A stretch of 64,000 nucleotides of DNA from Clostridia bacterium (lineage in GTDB: Bacteria; Bacillota; Clostridia; TANB77; CAG-508). The position numbers were made by a program, and so were the translations under genes. The stretch's first letter is position 1; every line of letters begins with the position of its first letter. The notes below the pieces were generated by a model. That model was given only the letters and a program-made list of their open reading frames with translations. It was not told the DNA's origin and made no database searches. The DNA lies in the NCBI GenBank assembly GCA_900759015.1, contig CAAEUE010000001.1:1-64000 (forward strand), written 5' to 3'. Below are positions 33,004 to 41,340 of the stretch, in pieces.

Positions 33004-33543
33004 ATGGAAAAATTAAGAGAACAATATGAAAAAGAAGTAGTTCCAGCAATGATGAAAAAATTTAATTATAAATCAATAATGGAAGTTCCAAAATTAGATA
33101 AAATCGTTATAAATATTGGTCTTGGAGATATTAAAGATAATCCAAAATCATTAGATAACGCAATGAATGATTTAGCTATAATAACAGGACAAAAACCAAT
33201 CGTAACAAAAGCAAGAAAATCAATAGCTGCTTTTAAATTAAGAGAGGGAGTTAATGTTGGATGTAAAGTAACATTAAGAAGAGGAAAAATGTATGATTTC
33301 GCATACAAATTATTCAATGTTGCTATGCCAAGAATAAGAGATTTCAGAGGAATTTCAGCAAATTCTTTTGATGGAAGAGGAAATTTCTCTATGGGTGTTA
33401 AAGAACAATTAATATTCCCAGAAATAGAATATGATAAAGTAGATAAATTAAGAGGAATGGATATTATTTTTGTTACAACAGCAAAAACTGATGAAGAAGG
33501 AAAGGAATTATTAAAACTTCTAGGTATGCCATTCAAAAATTAG
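33004..33543 (+). CDS. rplE: 50S ribosomal protein L5
   Basis: A 179-residue L5, exact family length: KEVVPAMMKKFNYKSIMEVP, GQKPIVTKARKSIAAFKLRE and DFRGISANSFDGRGNFSMG are diagnostic. It binds 5S rRNA in the central protuberance. AAAGGAGG lies before ATG 33004, 27 nt after rplX. Confidence 0.97.
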   Translation: MEKLREQYEKEVVPAMMKKFNYKSIMEVPKLDKIVINIGLGDIKDNPKSLDNAMNDLAIITGQKPIVTKARKSIAAFKLREGVNVGCKVTLRRGKMYDFAYKLFNVAMPRIRDFRGISANSFDGRGNFSMGVKEQLIFPEIEYDKVDKLRGMDIIFVTTAKTDEEGKELLKLLGMPFKN

Positions 33544-33563
33544 TCCAAAGAAAGGAGATTAAT

Positions 33564-33749
33564 ATGGCTAAAAAATCTTTAAAAGTAAAACAACAAAGAC
33601 CACAAAAATATGCTACTAGAGAATATAATAGATGTAAAATATGTGGAAGACCACATGGATATATTAGAAAATATGGAATTTGCCGTGTTTGCTTTAGAAA
33701 TTTAGCACATAAAGGAGAAATCCCAGGTGTTAAAAAAGCAAGCTGGTAG
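33564..33749 (+). CDS. rpsN: 30S ribosomal protein S14 type Z
   Basis: A 61-residue zinc-binding S14, with the pairs CKIC and CRVC around residues 24-43 (RCKICGRPHGYIRKYGICRV). The short C+ form is typical of Firmicutes. It lies 20 nt after rplE. Confidence 0.97.
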   Translation: MAKKSLKVKQQRPQKYATREYNRCKICGRPHGYIRKYGICRVCFRNLAHKGEIPGVKKASW

Positions 33750-33773
33750 AATATAAAAAGGAGGGAAACTTAA

Positions 33774-34172
33774 GTGAATACTACAGATCCAATAGCAGAT
33801 ATGTTAACAAGAATTAGAAATGCAAGTGCTGCAAAGCATAAAACAGTTGACGTTCCTGCTTCAAAAATGAAAAAAGCAATAGCAGATATATTATATAATG
33901 AAGGATATATTAAATCTGTTGAAGAAATAGCAAACGAAAATCAAGGAATATTAAGAATAGCTTTAAAATATGATGAAAATGGAGCTAAAGTAATAGCTGG
34001 AATTAAAAGAATAAGTAAACCAGGATTAAGAGTATATGCTTCTGCAGAAAAATTACCAAAAGTTTTAAATGGTTTAGGAATCGCTTTAATTTCTACATCA
34101 AAAGGAATTAAAACAGATAAAGAAGCAAGAAAAGAAAATCTTGGAGGAGAAGTTTTAGCATATATTTGGTAA
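33774..34172 (+). CDS. rpsH: 30S ribosomal protein S8
   Basis: A 132-residue S8 starting with GTG 33774 (AGGAGGG upstream): TDPIADMLTRIRNASAAKHK, KRISKPGLRVYAS and the conserved GLGIALISTSKG with the C-terminal GGEVLAYIW. It binds helix 21 of 16S rRNA and in E. coli represses the spc operon. Confidence 0.97.
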   Translation: MNTTDPIADMLTRIRNASAAKHKTVDVPASKMKKAIADILYNEGYIKSVEEIANENQGILRIALKYDENGAKVIAGIKRISKPGLRVYASAEKLPKVLNGLGIALISTSKGIKTDKEARKENLGGEVLAYIW

Positions 34173-34199
34173 TTTTAACAAGAAGGAGGGAAAAACGAA

Positions 34200-34739
34200 A
34201 TGTCAAGAATAGGAAATGCACCTGTTGCAATACCAGAAGGTGTTGAAGTAAAATTAGACGGACAACATTTAACTGTAAAAGGACCAAAAGGTACATTAGA
34301 AAGAGATATTCATAAAAATATCACTGTTACAATAGAAGATAATGAAGTTAAAGTTACAAGACCAGACGATGAAAACTTTAACAAAGGTTTACATGGTTTA
34401 ACAAGAACTTTAATTAAAAACATGATAGAAGGAGTAAAACACGAATTTACAAGAACATTACAAATTAATGGTGTTGGATATAGAGTACAAAAACAAGGAA
34501 ATAACTTAAACTTAACATTAGGTTATTCACACCCAGTAATATTCGAAGCTCCAGAAGGAATCACATTTGACGTTCCAGATGCAAATACAATCATTGTAAA
34601 GGGAATTGATAAAGAATTAGTTGGTCAAACAGCTGCAGTTATCAGATCTAAAAGAGCACCAGAAGTTTATGGTGGAAAAGGTATTAAATATGATTATGAA
34701 GTTATCAGACGTAAAGAAGGTAAAGCTGGTAAAAAATAG
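34200..34739 (+). CDS. rplF: 50S ribosomal protein L6
   Basis: A 179-residue L6 with its two repeated domains: SRIGNAPVAIPEGVEVK, VKGPKGTLERDI, GVGYRVQKQGNNLNLTLGYS and the C-terminal RSKRAPEVYGGKGIKYDYE. It lies near the sarcin-ricin loop. AAGGAGGG precedes ATG 34200. Confidence 0.97.
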   Translation: MSRIGNAPVAIPEGVEVKLDGQHLTVKGPKGTLERDIHKNITVTIEDNEVKVTRPDDENFNKGLHGLTRTLIKNMIEGVKHEFTRTLQINGVGYRVQKQGNNLNLTLGYSHPVIFEAPEGITFDVPDANTIIVKGIDKELVGQTAAVIRSKRAPEVYGGKGIKYDYEVIRRKEGKAGKK

Positions 34740-34768
34740 ACTTTAGTTTATAGAAAGGAGAGAGCAAA

Positions 34769-35128
34769 GTGATTACAAAAACAAACAGAAAAATGGAAAG
34801 AGCAAGAAGACATGCTCGTGTTCGTAGAAAAATAAGTGGAACAGCTGAACGTCCAAGATTATGTGTATATAGAAGTAATACAAATTTATATGTACAAGTA
34901 ATTGATGATGTTGCTGGAAAAACTTTAGTTTCAGCTTCTACATTAGACAAAGAAGTTAAAACTAAATATGCAAATAAAGAAGCAGCAAAAGAAGTTGGAG
35001 CACTTATAGCAAAAAGAGCATTAGAAAAAAATATTAAAGATGTTGTTTTTGATAGAGGTGGATATATCTATCATGGAGTTATTAAAGAATTAGCAGATGC
35101 TGCAAGAAATGGTGGATTAAACTTCTAG
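34769..35128 (+). CDS. rplR: 50S ribosomal protein L18
   Basis: A 119-residue L18 starting with GTG 34769 after AAAGGAGAG: RARRHARVRRKISGTAERPR, RSNTNLYVQVIDDVAGKTL and the C-terminal DRGGYIYHGVIKELADAARN. It binds 5S rRNA with L5. Confidence 0.97.
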   Translation: MITKTNRKMERARRHARVRRKISGTAERPRLCVYRSNTNLYVQVIDDVAGKTLVSASTLDKEVKTKYANKEAAKEVGALIAKRALEKNIKDVVFDRGGYIYHGVIKELADAARNGGLNF

Positions 35129-35202
35129 TAAATAAAGAATAAAAATAAAAACTTCTAAAATATATTAGATATATTCAAAAAGAAAAGGAGGAAAGAAAAC
35201 CG

Positions 35203-35694
35203 ATGCAAGAAGAGAATGCAGTTGAATTAAAAGAGAAAGTTGTTGCAATAAATAGAGTTGCTAAAGTTGTTAAAGGTGGTAGAACTTTTAGATTTAGTGC
35301 TTTAGTAGTTGTTGGTGACGGAAACGGACACGTTGGTGTTGGAAATGGAAAGGCAGCAGAAGTACCTGATGCAATAAAGAAAGCAATAGATGATGCTAGA
35401 AAAAATTTAAAAGAAGTACCAGTAGTTGGAACAACAATCCCTCACGAATTTATTGGTAAATTCGGAAGTGCAAGAGTAATGTTAAAACCAGCTGTAGAAG
35501 GTTCTGGAGTTATTGCAGGAGGAAGTGCAAGAGCTGTATTAGAATTAGCTGGATACAAAGATATAAAAACTAAAGTTCTTGGTACAAACAATCCAAGAAA
35601 TGTTGTGTATGCAACAATGAACGGATTAGAAAACATGAGAACAGTAGAACAAATTGCTAAAAAAAGAGGAAAAAAAGTTTCTGATATATTATAA
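35203..35694 (+). CDS. rpsE: 30S ribosomal protein S5
   Basis: A 163-residue S5: LKEKVVAINRVAKVVKGGRT, FRFSALVVVGDGNGHVGVG and the C-terminal GSGVIAGGSARAVLELAG. It controls decoding fidelity. AAGGAGG lies before ATG 35203. Normally rpmD (L30) follows; here only 37 nt separate it from rplO. Confidence 0.97.
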   Translation: MQEENAVELKEKVVAINRVAKVVKGGRTFRFSALVVVGDGNGHVGVGNGKAAEVPDAIKKAIDDARKNLKEVPVVGTTIPHEFIGKFGSARVMLKPAVEGSGVIAGGSARAVLELAGYKDIKTKVLGTNNPRNVVYATMNGLENMRTVEQIAKKRGKKVSDIL

Positions 35695-35731
35695 TAATAA
35701 TATCAAATTTTAAGGAGGTGCAATTTACGAA

Positions 35732-36166
35732 ATGCAATTAGGAGAATTAGGACCATCAAACGTTAGAATTAAGAGAAAAAGATTAGGTCGTGGTATCGGT
35801 TCAGGTCTTGGTAAAACATCTGGAAAAGGACATAAAGGACAAAAAGCTAGATCTGGCGGAGGAGTAAGAAGAGGATTCGAAGGAGGTCAAACACCTTTAT
35901 ATAGAAGACTTCCAAAAAGAGGATTCAACAATATCCATGCTAAAAACTATACAGAAGTAACTTTAACAATGCTAAATAAAAGTGAAGCTACAGAAGTAAC
36001 TGCAGAAAGCCTATTAGCAGAAGGAATTATAGGAAAAATTAATGATGGAATAGTAGTAATAGCTACAGGAAAATTAGAGAAAAAATTAACTGTTAAAGCT
36101 AAGAGATTTACAAAAGCAGCTGCAGAAAAAATAGAAGCAGCAGGAGGAAAGATTGAGGTGATTTAG
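35732..36166 (+). CDS. rplO: 50S ribosomal protein L15
   Basis: A 144-residue L15: basic Gly-rich N-terminus (KRKRLGRGIGSGLGKTSGKG), PLYRRLPKRGFNNI and the C-terminal globular domain. It follows rpsE directly because rpmD is absent. The stop TAG is immediately followed by the secY start codon, with the secY ribosome-binding site inside rplO. Confidence 0.97.
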   Translation: MQLGELGPSNVRIKRKRLGRGIGSGLGKTSGKGHKGQKARSGGGVRRGFEGGQTPLYRRLPKRGFNNIHAKNYTEVTLTMLNKSEATEVTAESLLAEGIIGKINDGIVVIATGKLEKKLTVKAKRFTKAAAEKIEAAGGKIEVI

Positions 36167-37489
36167 TTGTTTAAAACTATAAAAAATGCATTAAAGACAC
36201 CTGAAGTAAGAAAAAGATTATTATACACATTAGTATTGATTATAGTATTTAGATTAGGATGTTTTATAACTGTTCCAGGTGTAGACTTGGTACAAATACA
36301 AAATGCTATGCAATCATCAGGAAATACACTTACAGGATTAATAGATATAATCTCTGGAGGGGCATTTTCTAGATTTTCAATATTTGCAATGTCAGTAACT
36401 CCATATATTACAGCTTCAATTGTTATACAGTTATTAACAATGATAATACCTTCATTAGAAAGATTAGCAAAAGAAGGTGGAGAAGTTGGAAGACAAAAGG
36501 TAGATAAATATACTAAAGCACTTTCAATTGTGCTTGCTCTAATAGAAGGAATCGGATTATATTTATCTTATCAATCTCAAGGAATATTCGTAGATTCAGG
36601 AATATTATCAGGAGTGTTAGTTGTAACAGGTCTTATGGCAGGTACTGCATTACTTATGTGGCTTGGTGACCAAATTACTAATAAAGGAATTGGAAATGGA
36701 GTTTCAATGATTATCTTTATTGGTATAGTATCAAGATTACCAAGTGCAATAAGTTCAATTTGGTCTTTAATAATGACAGAATCAGGATTCAGTACAACTG
36801 GATTATTAATAGCTTTAGCTATTGTAATAGGAGCTTTAATTTTGGTTACAGCCGTTGTATTTATACAACAAGCAGAAAGAAGAATACCAGTACAATATGC
36901 TAAAAAAGTTGTTGGAAGAAAAATGATGGGTGCACAAAATACATATATTCCATTAAAGATAGCTATGGCTGGAGTTATGCCAATAATATTTGCGTCATCA
37001 TTTATGACATTCCCAGCAATGATAATTCAAATATTTGATCCAAGTATTGCAACACATACAGGATTTTGGAATGTAATATATAATTTTTCAGTAGCTACTT
37101 CAAGTTCGAATGTGGCTATTGGATATACAATAGCAAATGCAATAGTTTATTTACTATTAATAGTAGGATTCACATTCTTCTATATATATGCAACATTTAA
37201 CCCAGCAGAGGTATCTAGCAATATTAAGAAAAATGGTGGATTCATTCCAGGAATAAGAGCTGGAAAGCCAACTACAGAATATCTATCATCAGTGCTTACT
37301 AAGTTAACATTATTTGGAGGATTATTTTTAGCACTTATAGCTATACTTCCAATGTTTATGAGATTTACGAATTTAAATGTAGCATTTGGAGGAACATCTA
37401 TACTTATTATAGTTGGTGTTGCATTAGAGACAGTTCAACAATTAGAATCACAATTAGTAATGAGACATTACAAGGGATTCTTAGAATAA
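36167..37489 (+). CDS. secY: Preprotein translocase subunit SecY
   Basis: A 440-residue SecY, the ten-helix protein-export channel. Start TTG 36167 directly abuts the rplO stop, with GAGGTG at 36155-36160. Recognisable parts: PEVRKRLLYTLVLIIVFRLG, the plug region GLIDIISGGAFSRFSIFAM, QQAERRIPVQYAKK and the C-terminal GIRAGKPTTEYL loop. Partner SecE is encoded at 1108. Confidence 0.97.
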   Translation: MFKTIKNALKTPEVRKRLLYTLVLIIVFRLGCFITVPGVDLVQIQNAMQSSGNTLTGLIDIISGGAFSRFSIFAMSVTPYITASIVIQLLTMIIPSLERLAKEGGEVGRQKVDKYTKALSIVLALIEGIGLYLSYQSQGIFVDSGILSGVLVVTGLMAGTALLMWLGDQITNKGIGNGVSMIIFIGIVSRLPSAISSIWSLIMTESGFSTTGLLIALAIVIGALILVTAVVFIQQAERRIPVQYAKKVVGRKMMGAQNTYIPLKIAMAGVMPIIFASSFMTFPAMIIQIFDPSIATHTGFWNVIYNFSVATSSSNVAIGYTIANAIVYLLLIVGFTFFYIYATFNPAEVSSNIKKNGGFIPGIRAGKPTTEYLSSVLTKLTLFGGLFLALIAILPMFMRFTNLNVAFGGTSILIIVGVALETVQQLESQLVMRHYKGFLE

Positions 37490-37495
37490 AATTTA

Positions 37496-37540
37496 TTGTA
37501 TCAGGGTACGACTCTGAGATTTGCAGTCGTGCCCATACAA
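37496..37540 (+). promoter_or_regulatory. Strong hairpin between secY and adk
   Basis: TTGTAT (37496-37501) with ATACAA (37535-37540) and GGGTACGACT (37504-37513) with AGTCGTGCCC (37525-37534; one G-U) form a stable stem. No T run follows, so it is not a standard terminator. It is notably GC-rich for this genome. Confidence 0.5.
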
Positions 37541-37638
37541 TTAAGCTACCTTCAAAACTTGTGTTTTTTGTGGAGGACTATATTGTAAATTAATTTTCTA
37601 TTATAACCTTTAATTAATTGATGGCGGCTTATAAATTG

Positions 37639-37690
37639 AATATTATTTTTTAAATATATACTGCAAAATATATATTTAAAAAATAATATT
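37639..37690. repeat. Perfect 22-bp all-AT inverted repeat upstream of adk
   Basis: The arms 37639-37660 and 37669-37690 are exact reverse complements (22 of 22), around the 8-nt loop CTGCAAAA. It begins AATATTATTTTTT and lies 15 nt before the adk ribosome-binding site. It could form an RNA hairpin or cruciform. Confidence 0.85.
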
Positions 37691-37718
37691 TGCATAAGAA
37701 AAGATAGGAGTGAAGAGA

Positions 37719-38384
37719 ATGAATATTGTTTTATTAGGTGGACCAGGTAGTGGTAAAGGAACAGTATCAAATTTATTTGAAAAGACACAAAATATGGGGC
37801 ATATTGCAACAGGAGATATGTTTAGAGAAGAAATAAAGAATGAAACAGAATTAGGGAAAAAAGCACAAGAATATATTGATAAAGGAAATTTAGTACCAGA
37901 TGAAATAACAATTAATATGTTAAAAGGAAAAATAAATCAATTTAAAGATTCAAATGGTGTAGTATTTGATGGATTTCCAAGAAATAAAAAACAAGCAGAA
38001 GCACTAGAAGAAATGCTAGAAGAACAAAATCAAAAAGTAGATTTAGCATTATTTTTAGATATTCCAGATGAAGACATAATATATAGAACTGTAAAGAGAA
38101 GAATTTGTTCAAACAAAGATTGTGGAGCAATATATAATCTAGAATATAAGAAACCAAAAGTAGAAGGTATATGTGATATTTGTGGAAGCAAATTAATTCA
38201 AAGAAAAGATGATAATGAAGAAACAATAACAGAAAGATTAAGAGTATATCATGAACAATCAAAAGAGCTTATAGAATATTATGAAGAAAAAGGATTACTT
38301 TATAAAGTAAAATTACATGCAAATGTAAATATAACAGAAGAAATGATAAGTGAATGGTTAAAAAACTATAATGAAAATAGATAA
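37719..38384 (+). CDS. adk: Adenylate kinase
   Basis: A 221-residue long-lid adenylate kinase interconverting ATP+AMP and 2 ADP. P-loop LGGPGSGKGT, AMP-binding TGDMFREEI and DGFPRNKKQAE, and a zinc lid with four cysteines (RICSNKDCGAIYN, GICDICGSKL). ATG 37719 is chosen from TAGGAG at 37705-37710; the GTG at 37710 overlaps it. The secY-adk-map-infA order is the standard Firmicutes one. Confidence 0.96.
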   Translation: MNIVLLGGPGSGKGTVSNLFEKTQNMGHIATGDMFREEIKNETELGKKAQEYIDKGNLVPDEITINMLKGKINQFKDSNGVVFDGFPRNKKQAEALEEMLEEQNQKVDLALFLDIPDEDIIYRTVKRRICSNKDCGAIYNLEYKKPKVEGICDICGSKLIQRKDDNEETITERLRVYHEQSKELIEYYEEKGLLYKVKLHANVNITEEMISEWLKNYNENR

Positions 38385-38397
38385 GGAAGTAATATAA

Positions 38398-39168
38398 ATG
38401 ATATATATAAAATCTCCAAAAGAAATAGAAAAAATGAAAGAGGCTTGTAGGGTTGCATTTCTTGCACAAAAAGCTATAGAAGCAGCAATAAAACCAGGGA
38501 TTACAACTTATGAATTAGACAAAATTGCAGAAGAAACAATGAGAAAAAACGGAGCAATCCCAGCAGAAAAAGGATACCCAAGTGGAGTAGATGGGGTTCC
38601 AGATTTTCCAGCAAGTATTTGTAGTTCTGTAAATGATGTAGTAATTCATGGAATTCCTTCTAAAAGAGAAGTACTAAAAGAAGGAGATATTGTAAGTGTA
38701 GATTTAGTAGCATATAAAGACGGATTTAATGGAGATTGCTGTAGAACATATGCTGTTGGAAAAATAGATAAAGCAAGTCAAAGACTAATAGATGTAACAA
38801 AACAAGCTTTCTTTGAAGGAATTAAATATGCTAAAAAAGGAAATAGACTAGGTGACATATCACATGCAATAGGTGAATATGTAGAAAAAAATGGTTTTTC
38901 AGTAGTAAGAGAATTTCAAGGACATGGTATAGGAAGAGAAATGCACGAAGATCCAGGAATTCCAAATTACGGAAAAGCAGGCAGAGGACCTAGGCTAGAA
39001 CCAGGAATGACATTAGCAATTGAACCTATGGTAATAGCAGGAAAACCAAACATTTTAGAATTAGATGATGGCTGGGGAATTATAACAGAAGATGGAACAA
39101 GAGCAGCACATTATGAAAATACAATTTTAATTACAGAAAAAGAGCCAAAAATCTTGACTATAGTGTAA
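38398..39168 (+). CDS. map: Type I methionine aminopeptidase
   Basis: A 256-residue enzyme removing initiator Met. The metal ligands of the pita-bread fold are visible: Asp in VSVDLVAY and GFNGDCCRT, His in GHGIGREMHE, Glu in AIEPMVI and HYENTI. It starts IYIKSPKEIEKMKEACRVA, typical of bacterial MAP. It is 13 nt after adk. Its 3' end contains the promoter for infA. Confidence 0.97.
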   Translation: MIYIKSPKEIEKMKEACRVAFLAQKAIEAAIKPGITTYELDKIAEETMRKNGAIPAEKGYPSGVDGVPDFPASICSSVNDVVIHGIPSKREVLKEGDIVSVDLVAYKDGFNGDCCRTYAVGKIDKASQRLIDVTKQAFFEGIKYAKKGNRLGDISHAIGEYVEKNGFSVVREFQGHGIGREMHEDPGIPNYGKAGRGPRLEPGMTLAIEPMVIAGKPNILELDDGWGIITEDGTRAAHYENTILITEKEPKILTIV

Positions 39169-39182
39169 AAATGGTGTATACT
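39154..39182 (+). promoter_or_regulatory. Promoter inside map for infA-rpmJ-rpsM run
   Basis: TTGACT (39154-39159), 17-nt spacer, TATACT (39177-39182), straddling the map stop codon. It would separate the alpha cluster from the S10/spc transcript. Confidence 0.75.
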
Positions 39183-39236
39183 ATATTAGCTATTTATAGT
39201 TAAATTAATGTTTAAATTATTCGGGAGGGAATAAAT

Positions 39237-39455
39237 TTGGCAAAAGAAGATGTAATCGAAGTAGAAGGAGTTGTTGTAGAAACACTACCAAATACTAATT
39301 TTAAAGTAGAACTTGAAAATGGTCATCAAATATTGGCACATATTTCAGGAAAACTTAGAATGAACTATATAAAAATATTACCAGGTGATAGAGTAAAAGT
39401 AGAATTATCACCATATGATTTAAATAGAGGAAGAATAACATGGAGAGCTAAATAA
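39237..39455 (+). CDS. infA: Translation initiation factor IF-1
   Basis: A 72-residue OB-fold IF-1 of exact family length, starting with TTG 39237 after GGGAGGGA: AKEDVIEVEGVVVETLPNTN, NGHQILAHISGKLRMNYIKI and GDRVKVELSPYDLNRGRI. It blocks the A site during initiation. Confidence 0.96.
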   Translation: MAKEDVIEVEGVVVETLPNTNFKVELENGHQILAHISGKLRMNYIKILPGDRVKVELSPYDLNRGRITWRAK

Positions 39456-39472
39456 ATCCTATTAATTTAGGT

Positions 39473-39527
39473 ATGAAGTGTGAGATGAGATGTGTAGTTA
39501 AACCACACATCTGATTTCACGCTTCAT
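39473..39527 (+). promoter_or_regulatory. Hairpin between infA and rpmJ
   Basis: ATGAAG (39473-39478) pairs with CTTCAT (39522-39527), and inside it TGTGA with TTCAC and AGATGTGT (39487-39494) with ACACATCT (39504-39511). A long, partly GC-containing rod without T tract. Function unknown. Confidence 0.5.
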
Positions 39528-39579
39528 AATTGCTCAAGTAAAATGTATAAAAAATGAGTAATAACAGGAGGTGTATCAA

Positions 39580-39693
39580 ATGAAAGTTAGAGCATCAGTA
39601 AAACCTATATGCCCAAAGTGCAAGGTTATTAAAAGAAAAGGTGTTGTTAGAGTTATTTGTGAAAACCCTAAACACAAACAAAGACAAGGATAG
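39580..39693 (+). CDS. rpmJ: 50S ribosomal protein L36
   Basis: A 37-residue L36, exact family length, from ATG 39580 (AGGAGG at 39567-39572) to TAG 39693. The MKVRASVKPICPKCKVIKRK start and CENPKHKQRQG end give the C-C-C-H zinc site. It sits between infA and rpsM as is standard. Confidence 0.96.
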   Translation: MKVRASVKPICPKCKVIKRKGVVRVICENPKHKQRQG

Positions 39694-39720
39694 TTAGACA
39701 GCGTAGTTTATACATACAGT

Positions 39721-39829
39721 TATAATTGGGAAACCAATTATACAAATCCTATGGTATAAGCACAAAAATGGTAGCGGCTGAAGAGTATATCTCTTTATCA
39801 AATTTGTGTTCATATATAAATCTTAATAC
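39721..39829 (+). promoter_or_regulatory. Structured rpmJ-rpsM gap (candidate alpha-operon leader)
   Basis: TATAATTGG (39721-39729) pairs perfectly with CCAATTATA (39734-39742) around GAAA. AGCACAAA (from 39759) can pair with TTTGTGTT (39803-39810) enclosing AAGAG/CTCTT. The gap is about 165 nt, long for this cluster. In E. coli S4 regulates the alpha operon here, and rpsD is in this operon, so an S4 target is a reasonable guess. Confidence 0.45.
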
Positions 39830-39859
39830 TTAAAAAACAAAAAATTTGGAGGTGCAATT

Positions 39860-40228
39860 ATGGCTCGTATATCAGGAATTGATTTACCTAGAGAAAAAAG
39901 AGTAGAAGTTGGATTAACATATATTTATGGTATTGGTCTTTCAACATCACAAAAACTATTAAAAGAAGCAGAGGTAAATCCAGATACTAGAGTAAAAGAT
40001 TTAACAGAAGATCAAGTACAAGCAATTAGAAAAGCAATTGATTCAAATCACCTATTATTAGAAGGAGATTTAAGAAGAGAAGTTGCATTAAATATTAAAA
40101 GACTTACAGAAATAGGATGCTATAGAGGATTAAGACATAGAAGAGGTCTTCCAGTAAGAGGACAAAGAACAAAAACTAATGCTCGTACAAGAAAAGGTCC
40201 TAGAAAATTAGTAAGCAAAAAGAAATAA
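39860..40228 (+). CDS. rpsM: 30S ribosomal protein S13
   Basis: A 122-residue S13: ARISGIDLPREKRVEVGLTY, YGIGLSTSQKLL helix-two-turn-helix and the basic tail RHRRGLPVRGQRTKTNARTR. TTTGGAGGTG lies before ATG 39860. Confidence 0.97.
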   Translation: MARISGIDLPREKRVEVGLTYIYGIGLSTSQKLLKEAEVNPDTRVKDLTEDQVQAIRKAIDSNHLLLEGDLRREVALNIKRLTEIGCYRGLRHRRGLPVRGQRTKTNARTRKGPRKLVSKKK

Positions 40229-40273
40229 TTTTTAGGCTCGTAAGAGTATAAAAAAGGGAGGTAAGCTAGAAAG

Positions 40274-40672
40274 ATGGCTAAAAATGTAACAAAAAAGACA
40301 GTAACTAGAAGAAGAGATAGAAAAAATATAGAAAAAGGTTCAGCTCATATTCATTCTAGTTTTAACAATACAATAGTTACAATTACAGACGTTAAAGGTA
40401 ATGTTATATCTTGGGCAAGTGCTGGAGGATTAGGATTTAAAGGTTCTAGAAAAAGCACACCATTTGCTGCAGGAGAAGTTGCAGAAACAGCAGCTAAAAA
40501 AGCTATGGAACATGGATTAAAAACAGTTGATGTTTTTGTTAAAGGACCAGGTTCAGGTAGAGAAGCTGCAATAAGATCACTTCAAACAACAGGTCTAGAA
40601 ATAAGCAGCATCAAAGATGTAACACCAATACCACACAATGGTTGTAGACCACCAAAAAGAAGAAGAGTATAA
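40274..40672 (+). CDS. rpsK: 30S ribosomal protein S11
   Basis: A 132-residue S11: GSAHIHSSFNNTIVTITDVK, SAGGLGFKGSRKSTPFAAGE and the C-terminal DVTPIPHNGCRPPKRRRV. It lines the mRNA exit platform. It follows rpsM by 45 nt. Confidence 0.97.
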   Translation: MAKNVTKKTVTRRRDRKNIEKGSAHIHSSFNNTIVTITDVKGNVISWASAGGLGFKGSRKSTPFAAGEVAETAAKKAMEHGLKTVDVFVKGPGSGREAAIRSLQTTGLEISSIKDVTPIPHNGCRPPKRRRV

Positions 40673-40713
40673 TTAAGAAATAATAAATTTGAAAGAAGAG
40701 GTGTAAAAGACAA

Positions 40714-41340
40714 ATGGCAAGATATAAAGATGAACAATGCCGTATATGCCGTAGAGAAGGTCAAAAATTATTCTTAAAAGGTAGCAGATGTTATTCAGAA
40801 AAATGTAGTATTGCTAGAAGAAATTATGGACCAGGAGAACATGGTCAAAAAAGAAATAAACTTTCTGAATATGGTACACAATTAAGAGAAAAACAAAAAA
40901 CAAAAATGTATTATGGAGTTGGAGAAAAACAATTCAGAAAATATTTTGAAATGGCTTCAAACAAAAAAGGAATTACTGGTGAAGAATTATTAACAATATT
41001 AGAAAGCAGATTAGACAACGTTGTATATAGATTAGGATTTGCTTCTTCAAGAGCACAAGCTAGACAATTTGTAAATCATTCACAATTTGATGTAAATGGA
41101 AAGAAATGTGATATACCATCATATTTAGTAAAACCAGGAGATGTAATTTCTGTAAGAGAAATTAAGAAAGATAATGCTACAATTAAAGCTAATGTAGAAG
41201 AAAATGCTAGCAGACCTACTCCAGATTGGCTAGAAAGAGATCTAGACAATTTAACAGGTAAAGTAGTTAGATTAGCATCAAGAGAAGATATTGATTTACC
41301 AGTAGAAGAGCATTTAATAGTAGAACTTTACTCAAAATAA
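40714..41340 (+). CDS. rpsD: 30S ribosomal protein S4
   Basis: A 208-residue S4 with an N-terminal four-cysteine zinc site (QCRICRREG, RCYSEKCSIARR), i.e. the C+ form, and the S4 RNA-binding domain (RLDNVVYRLGFASSRAQAR, QFVNHSQFDVNG). Its place between rpsK and rpoA follows the E. coli-like order; in Bacillus rpsD lies elsewhere. It may autoregulate this operon. Confidence 0.97.
   Translation: MARYKDEQCRICRREGQKLFLKGSRCYSEKCSIARRNYGPGEHGQKRNKLSEYGTQLREKQKTKMYYGVGEKQFRKYFEMASNKKGITGEELLTILESRLDNVVYRLGFASSRAQARQFVNHSQFDVNGKKCDIPSYLVKPGDVISVREIKKDNATIKANVEENASRPTPDWLERDLDNLTGKVVRLASREDIDLPVEEHLIVELYSK

Noticed and set aside
33066..33536. 156-codon minus-strand frame inside rplE
   Set aside because: Shadow of a conserved ribosomal gene in a plus-strand operon.
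37552..37809. 85-codon minus-strand frame across the secY-adk gap
   Set aside because: It runs through the perfect AT palindrome and the adk start; Phe/Ile/Lys-rich low-complexity with no ribosome-binding site.
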